The notes under the pieces: model-generated
Database searches by the model: none
Seen by the model: the letters and a program-made list of their open reading frames with translations, nothing else
What the model was told of the DNA's origin: nothing
Position numbers and translations under genes: made by a program
Assembly: GCA_947632195.1 (NCBI GenBank)
Contig: CANROE010000005.1
Coordinates: 38,156 to 102,155, forward strand
Source: an uncultured Clostridia bacterium
GTDB lineage: Bacteria; Bacillota; Clostridia; Christensenellales; Borkfalkiaceae
Length of the DNA stretch: 64,000 nucleotides
Reading direction: 5' to 3'
Shown here: positions 9,571 to 18,249 of the stretch, one piece after another
Layout of the letters: the number at the start of each line of letters is the position of its first letter
How positions within the stretch are numbered: position 1 is the stretch's first letter

Positions 9571-11013
9571 ATGAAGAAGATTTTAACTGTTGCGTTGGCG
9601 AGCTGTTTCGCTCTGACGGGCTGCCTTGCTCTCGGCGCATGCGACCAGGGAACGGACTACGATCACACGATCGTGTTCTATTCCTCGCAGGGGCAAGATC
9701 TTGTGCCGGTAACAGACACAGCGATCGAGGCGTTCGAGGAAAAGTATCCCGGATGGAAAGTCGAGCATTCGCAACCGGGCGGATACGACGAAGTGCTGAG
9801 CAAGGTGCGTACCGATCTCACGGCGGGGCTCCAACCCGATCTTGCTTACTGCTATGCCGACCACGTTGCGCAGTACCTCGAATCGGGTACGGTCATCGAC
9901 ATGAACAAGTTCCTTAAAAGCGGCGAATCGTTCACTTACAGCGCAGGCGGACAGGAAGGCAAGGTCGACCGCATTGGGTTCACCGAAGCGGATGTTGCAA
10001 GCTTTGTCACCGGTTACTTCGAGGAAGGCTATGCCAAGAACTTCACGGGGTATGCGGAAGCGGGCCTCACTGCCGACTCGCTCATCACTCTTCCCTTCGT
10101 CAAATCCACCGAAGTGCTTTTCTACAATCCCGACTCGCTCTTGACCCTCGGCTATAAAGACGAGGCCGGAAAGCCGGTGCCTCCCACAACCTGGGACGAA
10201 CTTTGGGCAATGTGCGAAAAGGCAAAGCAGCAGTGGCCCACCTGTACGCCTCTCGGCTACGACAGTGAGGCGAACTGGTTCATCACCATGTCCGAGCAGC
10301 TCGATTTCGGTTACACGAGCGTAGATCCCAACAACCATTTCCTCTTCAATAACGAAAAGGCGCAAACCTGGCTCCAAGAGATGGCCGGTTATTATGAAAA
10401 GGGATATATCACCACGCAGGAGATCTACGGCAGCTACACGAGTTCTCTGTTCACCAAGGGTCCGGAAGAAGGCGGCCTCGTATTCTGCATCGGCTCCTCG
10501 GGCGGCGCAAGCCACCAGGCAGGCACCGGGTTCACGACCGAAGTCTCTCCCATCCCCGGAATTGACGATACCCACAACCAGTGCATCAGCCAGGGTCCTT
10601 CCCTTGTCATGCTCTCGGGCGGCAACGGCGCCAGCAATCCTGACGAGAAACAGATCATGACCTTCCAGTTCATCAAAGAACTCCTCAGCGTCAGTTTCCA
10701 GGCGAAGTTCTCGCGGGCAAGCGGTTACGCTCCCATGCGCACGGACGTGTACGACAACGAGGACTTCAAGTTGTTTGTCGACGGCAAGGATGAAGACGGC
10801 AAGGGCCTTACGGGCACCAATCTTGTCATTTCCAAGTGCGTGAAAGCGAGCAGTAACGACGAGTTCAACACGCGTCTGTTCACTTCCCCCGCGTTCGTCG
10901 GTTCGTCCACGGCGCGCCAGCAGATGACGAGCGTAGTCCAATACGTTTTGCTTGGACAAAAGACGCCCGAACAAGCGTTGAGAGACGCCTATAAAGCATG
11001 CGGCGGTAAATAA
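9571..11013 (+). CDS. ABC importer substrate-binding lipoprotein (CUT1 family)
   Basis: 480-residue extracellular binding protein for the importer encoded upstream. The signal peptide ends in overlapping lipobox candidates, LTGC (Cys18) and LGAC (Cys24), so it should be tethered to the outer face of the membrane. The fold is the type-1 extracellular solute-binding family: EAFEEKYPGWKVE, the PDLAYCYADH segment and a C-terminal SFQAKFSRASGYAPMR stretch of the kind seen in sugar-binding members. The genomic setting between nuclease genes suggests that the ligand may be a nucleoside, a deoxysugar or an oligonucleotide, although the family normally binds oligosaccharides. Confidence 0.9.
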   Translation: MKKILTVALASCFALTGCLALGACDQGTDYDHTIVFYSSQGQDLVPVTDTAIEAFEEKYPGWKVEHSQPGGYDEVLSKVRTDLTAGLQPDLAYCYADHVAQYLESGTVIDMNKFLKSGESFTYSAGGQEGKVDRIGFTEADVASFVTGYFEEGYAKNFTGYAEAGLTADSLITLPFVKSTEVLFYNPDSLLTLGYKDEAGKPVPPTTWDELWAMCEKAKQQWPTCTPLGYDSEANWFITMSEQLDFGYTSVDPNNHFLFNNEKAQTWLQEMAGYYEKGYITTQEIYGSYTSSLFTKGPEEGGLVFCIGSSGGASHQAGTGFTTEVSPIPGIDDTHNQCISQGPSLVMLSGGNGASNPDEKQIMTFQFIKELLSVSFQAKFSRASGYAPMRTDVYDNEDFKLFVDGKDEDGKGLTGTNLVISKCVKASSNDEFNTRLFTSPAFVGSSTARQQMTSVVQYVLLGQKTPEQALRDAYKACGGK

Positions 11014-11027
11014 GATTGAAAACCGAG

Positions 11028-12278
11028 ATGAAAAAATTATTTGTAGTTTTTGCGGCCGCAGTGCTCGCGGTGTGCTGTGCATTCACGGCGTGCGGCAATA
11101 AAATTGCCGACAACACCGAGCACTTCGATTCGATCACCAAAACGCTCAAACTCACCAAGAGTTATGAGGGCAAAAAGCTCATGAGCGAAGACGGCATCGG
11201 CGCGGCGACCTTGAACGGCAACACCACCGACGGCGACACCACCAACTTCAAACTGAACGAAGGCGGTTATGTCACGGTGCGTTATCAGGGCGTCAACACG
11301 CCCGAAAGCACCGCCGGCGTAGAGAAGTGGGGCAAGGCGGCGAGCAATTTCACCAACGAGCGGCTGCACGAAGCAACCGAGATCGTCATTGAATCGGCGA
11401 GCGGCGGCATTCCCGAAAAGGACTCCGTCGGCCAGCGCTCTCTGTGCTATGTGTGGTATAAGACCGCCAAGGACGATTTCAAGCTGCTCAACCTCGAACT
11501 CGTGGAAAACGGCTATTCCCCGAACAAGGAGAATGCGGACAACGCCTATTACAGCTATTTCCAGAAGGCGGAGAAATTCGCGCGCAGCATTGAGCTCCGT
11601 TTGTTCTCCAAATTGGAGGACCCGCTGTTCGATACGGCGATACAGGACCTCTCCCTCAAAGCGATCAACGAAGATTCCTCCAAGTTCAGCGAGAACATGA
11701 AGGTCAAACTTGACGCCTATGTGTGCGACAGATATGTCGCCTCCTCGGGCGCGGTGACGCTCACGATCGCGCAGTACGACGATGAGACGGGCAAGGTCTA
11801 TACCCTCAACCTGTATGCGGGGCACACGAGTTCTACGGGCGCCATGCAGATCGGCGATCTGTATCACATCGCAGGCACCCTGCAAAAGTATGACGGAAAT
11901 TGGCAGATCTCGGGCGTCACGGTAGACAACGACCAAAAGGGCAAGGATGAAAAGTCCTGGCGTTCGCAGCGCGGCTATTATCTCATGTTTGACGCCGCGA
12001 GCGAGTTGTTCGTCAACTATGTGACGAACAACTGTTACGGCAACGTCACGGTGACCTCCGCAACGCTCGACGGCACGATGCTCACATTCGAGGGCACGGC
12101 ATTAGAGCCCGGTGAAGACGGTGAAACCGCAAACTTCACCTTCATGGTCACTGTTCCCGAGGGGTATAACGGCGCGATCAAGGAGGGGAGCACGCTCACG
12201 ATTTCCGCCGGCTACCAGTTTGAGGCAAATTCGGGTAAAGTCACCATTCCCGATTATTCCAAAATCACGATCAAATAA
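11028..12278 (+). CDS. staphylococcal nuclease-like lipoprotein with OB domains
   Basis: 416 residues from ATG 11028, which gives a canonical MKKLF signal peptide with lipobox ending in FTAC. A TTG at 11016 is in frame but would add only four residues. Residues about 75-190 match the SNase fold: VRYQGVNTPES aligns with the Arg35/Glu43 active-site strand of micrococcal nuclease, and the VGQRSLCYVWY stretch supplies the Arg87-like residue, so catalytic activity is plausible. The metal-binding Asp40 position is Asn. Two further beta-rich segments (about 230-300 and 330-410) look like OB-fold or adhesion domains. It is encoded directly after the binding-protein gene, so cleavage and import may be physically coupled at the surface. 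Confidence 0.78.
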   Translation: MKKLFVVFAAAVLAVCCAFTACGNKIADNTEHFDSITKTLKLTKSYEGKKLMSEDGIGAATLNGNTTDGDTTNFKLNEGGYVTVRYQGVNTPESTAGVEKWGKAASNFTNERLHEATEIVIESASGGIPEKDSVGQRSLCYVWYKTAKDDFKLLNLELVENGYSPNKENADNAYYSYFQKAEKFARSIELRLFSKLEDPLFDTAIQDLSLKAINEDSSKFSENMKVKLDAYVCDRYVASSGAVTLTIAQYDDETGKVYTLNLYAGHTSSTGAMQIGDLYHIAGTLQKYDGNWQISGVTVDNDQKGKDEKSWRSQRGYYLMFDAASELFVNYVTNNCYGNVTVTSATLDGTMLTFEGTALEPGEDGETANFTFMVTVPEGYNGAIKEGSTLTISAGYQFEANSGKVTIPDYSKITIK

Positions 12279-12295
12279 AAATAAGGAGATACGTT

Positions 12296-15200
12296 ATGAG
12301 AATCAAGAAGAAACCGGCGCTCATCTTATTGATGATAGTGTCAATGCTTTGCCTTATTTTCGGCGCAGTTGCCTGCGGCGGAACTTCGGCGAAGGACGCG
12401 ATCGAGAAGTACATTCTTCCGCAGAACGAAACTCTCGTAGACGCAGATTTCACCTTGCCCAAGACGATCGGTACCGGCATTGAGGTAAAGTGGCAGTCGA
12501 GCAACACCGACGTCATCGCGATCGAGGACAGCGGCGATAAATACACCGCCAAAGTCACTCTTCCCACCGAAGTCACCACGGTCACCCTCACCATTTCGTC
12601 GGGCGAGCACTCCAAGAACTTCACGGTGCGCGTCGATGAATTCAGCGTCTTCACCTTCATCAAGAACTACAAGTTCGCCCAGAAGAACACCGCCGTCAAG
12701 GAGGACTTCAAGCTCGAAACCAAGACGACGTACCAGGGCAAAGAGGCAACGATCGAGTGGAGTATCGACGAAAAGTACAACGCTTGGATCAACCTCAACG
12801 CGGCGAAGGACACCGTTCTCGTCACTCCCGCCGAAGAGGTCAAGCCCGTAGAGATCGCGGCGAAGTTCACCTATGCAGGAGAGAGCGCAACGCAGAAATA
12901 TTCCTTCTCCGTAACGCCCATTCTCGACCACAGACAGATCGTCAAGAACATGTATTCGCAGGAAGATTACGCGCTCGAACTCAGCGGTTACATTGTTCAT
13001 GTCTATCAGGCGCTCATTCATGAGAAGTACGGTCCCGAGGCGACCTTCTACATGATCGACGACGATTTTTGCAGCGGTTATTATCTCTACAACGTCGAGA
13101 TCCAGGAGGACCAGGTAGATAAGTATGTTGCAGGTGCGCATGTCACCGTTACGGGCGCTACCGGCACGAGCTACAACGGCCTTTGGGAGAACAAGAGCAA
13201 CAGCGGTCTTGCAGTCATCGACGACAAGGATCCGATCGACCCGAGAGAAAAGGTCTATGCGATCGACACCGACCTCCTTGCGGGCGCACCTTCCCTGTTG
13301 TGGCATGAATCGACCTTTGTCAGCCTCAGCGGTTGGAAAGTGCTCCACAAGGGCAACTATAATTCCACCTCCAAGACATACGAAAAGCCCACCGGCGCCG
13401 ATCAGAACCTCTTCACGCTCGAAAAGAACGGCACGGAGATCGTCGTCCGCATTTCCAAGTATATGAATCGGACGGATGACGAACTTGCCGCGCTCGTCGC
13501 AGTCTATGACGACGTAAACGAGGGTGAATTCATCAACGTCACGGGTATTCTCGGCAACTATAAGGGATTCCAGATCCAGCCCATCGTCGCAAGCGACATT
13601 ACCAAGGCTACCGCCGAGAGCACGAATACCGACGGCGCCAAGGTCAAGGCTGCGATCAAGGCGGTAAATGACGCCGTTGCGGCAAACTTCTCTTCTTTGA
13701 TTGCCGCACATAAGGAAGTCACGATGCCTACCTCCGCAGAGGGCGTTACCATTTCCTACAAAGTCGCAGGTGCAACCAATCCCACCGTTACGATCAATGG
13801 CGGCACGTTCACGATCGACCCCGTAGACAGTGAAAAGAATTACGACATCGAAGTCACCTACAAGATCGGCGACTACGCGGCTTACGATTTCTTCAAACTT
13901 CGTAATTTGAAGGCAAGTGCCGCACAGCTTCTTGATTTGGCAAAAAAGAGTGTCGAAGAGATTGAGCTTTCCGAAGTGAAGGTAGCGGGTACCGTTAAGA
14001 TTCCCGAAGTCGATCTCTATGGCGCAGAAATCGTTTGGGCTGTGAAAGATGCACCTACATGGATCACCGTTTCGGGCAACACGCTCACGATCAGCGCTCT
14101 TCCCGCCGAGGCGACCACGCTCACGCTCACGGCAACTCTTACGATCGGTAGCGAAACCGAAACCGCAGAAATTTCGCTCAGCGTTGCAGCCGCCTCCGCG
14201 CTCACCTTCAAGGCGATCGAAGCTCCCGCGGCAGGAGATTACATCTTCGCCCTCTACCAGGGCTCGCTTGAAAAGTGGCTTTATGCAAACGGCGAGATTT
14301 CAACGAACAGCAGCGGTGACTTCGGCGCGACGACCGAAAATCCCGACGAGGCTGCAACCTTTACGCTTGCGGCTTCCGGCGAAGGCTGGACGATCAAGCT
14401 CAAGAGTAGCGGCAAGTTCCTGGAACTCAACGATAATCACCGTTGGTGCTATGTAGACGCGTCCACGCAGCCTTGGATGTGGAACACCGAGGCAAAGGTG
14501 CTCACGTTCACGGTCAGCGGGACAGTCTACTATCTTGGTACATATAGTAATTACCAGACGATCAGCGCAAGTACGATCGACCGCATTACCGGCGAGAATT
14601 TGAATGCCTCCGGTCAGTATGTTGCACACTTCGGCACTATGGCGGCGATTGTGCCCGGCACAGAGGACGCTCCTTATACGGTTGCGGAGGTTCTCGATCT
14701 TGCCAAAGATTTAGCCGACGGTAGCTTTTATCAGGTAAACGGCGAAGATGCGTATATCTATATCAAGGGTTACGTTACAGATGCCGGTAAGATTTACACG
14801 AACAAGCAAGGGGTTTCGGTTGTAAGTAGCGTTTATATCGCAGACGAAGCAGGCGGCACGACGACGCTTCTTCTCTACACCATCGGCTATGGCGATGCTT
14901 TGGGCGAGGCGCCCGCTACGGCTCCCACCGCAAGCCCTCTTTCCGTCGGCGATTACATTGTTATCCACGGCTGTGTGAAGAGATACGGGGACAAGATCGA
15001 AGTCGATAAGACTTCTACGATTACGCCCACACTCACAACGTGGACGAAAGCCGGCACCACCCAGCCCGAACCCGAAGAACCCACGCTTCCCGAAGGCGGC
15101 ACCCAGGATGATCCTTATACTATCGCCGAGGCGCTCACGGTTGCAAAAGCTCTTGACAAAGGCGCTTATACCGCTACCAAGGTTTACATTACGGGTTATG

Positions 15201-16153
15201 TCGTAGATGCAGGCTCTTGGAGCGACGATTACAGCAACTGGTCGAGCATTTACCTTGCCGACAGCGCAGCGGCGAAAAAGGCAGACGGGATTCAGCTTTA
15301 CAGGCTCAACCCCGATGACATCTATCTGAAACTTGCCAACGACTTGGCTGTGGGTGCGACAATTACCGTTTACGGATATCTTCAGAATTACAACGGTACT
15401 CTCGAGATCACGAATAACACAACAGTGGACAAACAGGACAAAGTTACCGTGATTTCCTACACCGATCCGAGAACGGTCGATCAGAAGATCAAGGCGGCGA
15501 TCAATGCCGTTACCCTTATCGCAAAGGTGGCGGGAGACATCGATCTTCCAAAATCTACCGTGACAGGTGTAACGCTTGCATTTACGAGCGATAACACGGC
15601 GATTACAGTCGGTACCGACAAACTTACCGTAACGCGCGGCACGGCAGATGTTTCAGTCAAAATCACCGTTTCCGCAAATGCGGAAGGCGGAACGGCGCAA
15701 ACCAAGGATTTGACGGTCATCGTAAGAAATTCTTCTGTTTTGCTTGCTTCACTCTCTTTCGCAAAGAAGAGTGACGGACGTGAATCGCAGACTGATGACG
15801 CGCAAGTGTGGAAAAAGAACGGAATTACGTTTACCAACGAAAAAAGTAGCAGTACGAATAAGGTCGGAGACTATGAAAACCCCGTTCGTGTGTATGCGAA
15901 GTCGACCGTGAAAGTTGAATATACCTCGGCGGTACAGGAAATTGTTTTCCATTGCAATAGCACGAGTTATGCAAGCGATCTTCAAAAATCTCTTAACGGA
16001 GTTGAAGGCGTCACGGTAACGGTTTCGGGAAGCGATGTTTATGTGGTATTTGCAACGGCACAAACCTCGCTTGAGTTTACTGCTTCTGCACAGTTGAGAT
16101 TTAACTCTATCGAAGTTGTGTATAGCACACCTGCGGCAACGGCAAACGCATAA
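12296..16153 (+). CDS. large modular surface lipoprotein (atrophied Ig, OB-fold and beta-sandwich domains)
   Basis: 1285 residues. Signal peptide with a lipobox-like AVAC (Cys27). Successive modules by eye: two atrophied bacterial Ig-like domains (about 30-210), two OB-like domains (about 215-450), two Ig-like domains (about 455-640), a trefoil-like or lipocalin-like segment with GDYIFALYQGS (about 640-780), two OB-like repeats each opening with PYTxAEx(L/V)xxAK (about 785-910 and 940-1070), a last Ig domain and a C-terminal beta sandwich with ADGRESQT-like and QVWKKNGITFTNEK motifs (about 1150-1275). Similar OB and C-terminal modules are, to my recollection, common beside secreted nucleases. 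I see no catalytic motif, so I infer nucleic-acid or glycan capture. It is the last gene of the operon, closed by a terminator. Confidence 0.75.
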   Translation: MRIKKKPALILLMIVSMLCLIFGAVACGGTSAKDAIEKYILPQNETLVDADFTLPKTIGTGIEVKWQSSNTDVIAIEDSGDKYTAKVTLPTEVTTVTLTISSGEHSKNFTVRVDEFSVFTFIKNYKFAQKNTAVKEDFKLETKTTYQGKEATIEWSIDEKYNAWINLNAAKDTVLVTPAEEVKPVEIAAKFTYAGESATQKYSFSVTPILDHRQIVKNMYSQEDYALELSGYIVHVYQALIHEKYGPEATFYMIDDDFCSGYYLYNVEIQEDQVDKYVAGAHVTVTGATGTSYNGLWENKSNSGLAVIDDKDPIDPREKVYAIDTDLLAGAPSLLWHESTFVSLSGWKVLHKGNYNSTSKTYEKPTGADQNLFTLEKNGTEIVVRISKYMNRTDDELAALVAVYDDVNEGEFINVTGILGNYKGFQIQPIVASDITKATAESTNTDGAKVKAAIKAVNDAVAANFSSLIAAHKEVTMPTSAEGVTISYKVAGATNPTVTINGGTFTIDPVDSEKNYDIEVTYKIGDYAAYDFFKLRNLKASAAQLLDLAKKSVEEIELSEVKVAGTVKIPEVDLYGAEIVWAVKDAPTWITVSGNTLTISALPAEATTLTLTATLTIGSETETAEISLSVAAASALTFKAIEAPAAGDYIFALYQGSLEKWLYANGEISTNSSGDFGATTENPDEAATFTLAASGEGWTIKLKSSGKFLELNDNHRWCYVDASTQPWMWNTEAKVLTFTVSGTVYYLGTYSNYQTISASTIDRITGENLNASGQYVAHFGTMAAIVPGTEDAPYTVAEVLDLAKDLADGSFYQVNGEDAYIYIKGYVTDAGKIYTNKQGVSVVSSVYIADEAGGTTTLLLYTIGYGDALGEAPATAPTASPLSVGDYIVIHGCVKRYGDKIEVDKTSTITPTLTTWTKAGTTQPEPEEPTLPEGGTQDDPYTIAEALTVAKALDKGAYTATKVYITGYVVDAGSWSDDYSNWSSIYLADSAAAKKADGIQLYRLNPDDIYLKLANDLAVGATITVYGYLQNYNGTLEITNNTTVDKQDKVTVISYTDPRTVDQKIKAAINAVTLIAKVAGDIDLPKSTVTGVTLAFTSDNTAITVGTDKLTVTRGTADVSVKITVSANAEGGTAQTKDLTVIVRNSSVLLASLSFAKKSDGRESQTDDAQVWKKNGITFTNEKSSSTNKVGDYENPVRVYAKSTVKVEYTSAVQEIVFHCNSTSYASDLQKSLNGVEGVTVTVSGSDVYVVFATAQTSLEFTASAQLRFNSIEVVYSTPAATANA

Positions 16154-16184
16154 ACCGATTTCATCAACCGTAATTCGGTAGACC

Positions 16185-16222
16185 AAAAAACGGACCTTTC
16201 CTCTCGGAAAGGCCCGTTTTTT
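16185..16222 (+). terminator. intrinsic terminator of the ABC/nuclease operon
   Basis: Arms 16185-16201 and 16206-16222 (17 bp, one A-C mismatch) close on a TCTC loop. The right arm ends in a run of six T and is followed by TTGTGTGT, so it works for + strand transcripts; the left arm begins with six A, so the element could also act in reverse on transcripts from the surE side. Confidence 0.9.
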
Positions 16223-16240
16223 GTGTGTAAAGGGAAACTC

Positions 16241-16553
16241 TTGGCGCCCCTGTAGGGGAGCTGGCGCGCTTGCGCGACTGAGGGGTTTTCCGAGAGCTTG
16301 CAGAAACCCTTTCGGCATTCGCTCCGCTCATGCCACTTTCCCTTTCAGGGACAGCAAGGGCTTGCCCACCCCTTGAGGGGTGGGTGCCGACGGAGGAGGC
16401 GGAAGGGGTGTCTGCGCGTCAAAAAACAAAACACCCCCTCAGTCACTTCGTGACAGCTCCCCCTCGAGGGGCAGCCAAGGGAAAAAGGAGCCCCTTTTGG
16501 AGCGTGCGCGCCACTTTCCCCCGCTCCGCGGGGGACAGCTTTCTCACCTTCAC
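16241..16553. repeat. palindrome-rich intergenic repeat with inverted homologous units (MITE-like)
   Basis: This gene-free stretch is built from related palindromic units. The unit at 16241-16286, read on the - strand, is clearly homologous to the + strand unit at 16433-16480: both contain CCCCTCAGTC, a variable stem (GCGCAAGCGC versus ACTTCGTGA), CAGCTCCCC and a CCCC/GGGG mini-stem. Between and after them lie further GC-rich stems, such as CCCCTTGAGGGG and CCCCCGCTCCGCGGGGG. No coding frame is convincing. Inverted arrangement of homologous ends suggests a non-autonomous mobile element or a REP-type structured repeat; its right edge abuts the 3' end of surE. Confidence 0.7.
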
Positions 16554-17272
16554 CCAACTTTTTTGCTTATTCGCGTGAGGGCCGAAATATCGGTCAAATC
16601 GTCGGTAAGGGGGGTCATCGAAATGTGCCCCGTCATGGTGGCGTCGGTGTCAAGTTCCAAATTCCGCGTGCCCTCGTATAGGCATACAAGGCGGGGCTTT
16701 ACCATGTCGCCCTCCAAAAAATCAAACGAGTCGCTGTAAATCGCAGGCCCCATTCTCGTCACGAGGATCTCCTCTCCCTCGGCGGGGAAGTTCACATTCA
16801 CGATTTGCGCAAAGTCGAACATTCTCCGCCGCCCGATCTCCTCATACACCCTGTCGAGATTTTTCACCGCGTTCTCAAACGAATGAAACGCCGCTGAAAA
16901 GGCGATCGAACGGACGCCCTGCTCCGCCGCCTCGAAACACGCCGCCACAGTGCCCGAATAATGGATATCCGCGCCGAGGTTGGGCCCGCAGTTGACGCCC
17001 GAGATCACGAGGTCGAACTGCTTTTTCATGCCGAGAATCGCGACCCGCACACAGTCGGCAGGGGTGGAGTCGACGCTGTACGCCTCGATCTCGCCGAACA
17101 GGTCCCGCTTTTTCACTTCATAATTGTTATGTATTTCAATGGAGCGGCTCTTGGCGCTCTGCTGCACTTTGGGGGCAAATACGCACACCTCGCCCAGCTT
17201 TTTCGCCCAATTTACGAGGATCTGCAATCCCTCGGCCTCGATCCCGTCGTCGTTTGTCAAAAGAATTCTCAT
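16550..17272 (-). CDS. surE: 5'/3'-nucleotidase SurE
   Basis: Metal-dependent survival protein E that dephosphorylates nucleoside 5'- and 3'-monophosphates and may act on short polyphosphate. 240 residues, usual length. The N-terminus MRILLTNDDGIEAEGL gives the paired metal-binding aspartates; the SAKSRSIEI and SGVNCGPNLGADIHYSGTVAA motifs complete the active site. Its start overlaps the stop of the upstream nrnA-like gene (ATGA), so the two are translationally coupled. Together with the NrnA proteins it would take nanoRNA or nucleotide fragments through to nucleosides. Confidence 0.95.
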   Translation of the reverse strand: MRILLTNDDGIEAEGLQILVNWAKKLGEVCVFAPKVQQSAKSRSIEIHNNYEVKKRDLFGEIEAYSVDSTPADCVRVAILGMKKQFDLVISGVNCGPNLGADIHYSGTVAACFEAAEQGVRSIAFSAAFHSFENAVKNLDRVYEEIGRRRMFDFAQIVNVNFPAEGEEILVTRMGPAIYSDSFDFLEGDMVKPRLVCLYEGTRNLELDTDATMTGHISMTPLTDDLTDISALTRISKKVG

Positions 17273-18249
17273 ATCAGGTCCTCATGCGTCGCTTTATATT
17301 CGCCGAGAAGTTTATCGGCGTCCTCTATAAGCGCGTACATCTCCTCCTCGGAATACACCGTCGCGCCCGCCGCCATGTTGTGCCCGCCGCCGTGATACTT
17401 GATGGCGAGGTCGTTGATCCCGAGAAAACGGGAGCGCAGACGCACGCGGATATTCTTCTCCTTCATGTTCTCGATGAACGCCACCCAGATGAGACTGCCT
17501 TCGATGTCCGAAAGCTCGCCTACCACGCTGCTTGCCTCCTCCAAAGTGAGGCCGAATTTCTCCTGTGTGGCCTTATCCATGTAGATATAGGCGACTCCGC
17601 TCTTGGTGATGGTGAGATTTTCATACACATAGGCTTTGAGCTTGAACGCCTCGTACTTTTCCACATAGAGATGGGCGAAGAGGGTCTCATAGTCCACCCC
17701 GCAGTCAAGCAGCGCGCCCGCGAGCCGCAACGTCTCGCCCTTCACCCCCTCAAAGCGGAACCTGCCGCTGTCCGTCACCATGCCCATGTACACAAACGTC
17801 GCGGCCTCGGCGCTCATCTTCAAGCGGTCCTTGAAAGTGAGGTAGAAGTCGGCGATCATCTCGCATGCCGACGAGCGGAAATCTTCCACCCAATTCAGAT
17901 CGCCGTAGGGGTCCGCCTCAATGTGGTGGTCGATCTTGATGATCTCCTTCGCCAAGCCGTATTTGCTGTTGGAAATGCGCTTGCGCGTGCCCGTGTCGAT
18001 GACGATGAGAAGGGCGTTTTCATAGACTTCGTCCGAAATCGTGTCCTCGCCGCCGCAGAAGGCGAGATAGTCGGAAAAATCCTCGTCCACGAGATAGATA
18101 TTCTTGGCGGGGTAAGTATCTTTGAGGAGTTTTACAAAGCCCTTGGTGGAACCCACTGCGTCGCCGTCGGGGCGGATGTGCCGCGAAACGACGATGGTTT
18201 GATAGCTTTCGATCTTTTCTAAAATTTTTAATTTGATTTCTTCGTTCAT
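17269..18249 (-). CDS. nrnA: NrnA-like DHH/DHHA1 phosphoesterase (oligoribonuclease / pAp phosphatase), paralogue 1
   Basis: 326 residues from ATG at 18249, chosen because upstream codons lie inside the preceding gene and the family starts here. N-terminal DHH domain: RHIRPDGDAVGS, ALLIVIDTG, IDHHIEADPYGD and YMGMVTDSGRFRFEG. C-terminal DHHA1 domain with YHGGGHNMAAGA, which binds the substrate. The family degrades 2-5 nt RNA (or DNA) oligomers and dephosphorylates pAp. Both domains are intact. It overlaps its upstream paralogue by 4 nt and surE by 4 nt, which makes a tightly coupled three-gene unit. Confidence 0.92.
   Translation of the reverse strand: MNEEIKLKILEKIESYQTIVVSRHIRPDGDAVGSTKGFVKLLKDTYPAKNIYLVDEDFSDYLAFCGGEDTISDEVYENALLIVIDTGTRKRISNSKYGLAKEIIKIDHHIEADPYGDLNWVEDFRSSACEMIADFYLTFKDRLKMSAEAATFVYMGMVTDSGRFRFEGVKGETLRLAGALLDCGVDYETLFAHLYVEKYEAFKLKAYVYENLTITKSGVAYIYMDKATQEKFGLTLEEASSVVGELSDIEGSLIWVAFIENMKEKNIRVRLRSRFLGINDLAIKYHGGGHNMAAGATVYSEEEMYALIEDADKLLGEYKATHEDLI

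Noticed and set aside
7262..9640. Long open frame of about 790 codons on the - strand, opposite the two permease genes
   Set aside because: The + strand frames are unmistakable ABC permeases; the antisense frame is rich in His/Arg/Asp, has no recognisable motif and arises from the third-position GC bias of the real genes. The same applies to long antisense frames at 52971-55088, 56860-58833 and 59693-61645.
11016..11027. TTG start for the SNase-like gene
   Set aside because: It adds four residues before an ideal MKKLF signal peptide and has no better ribosome binding site.
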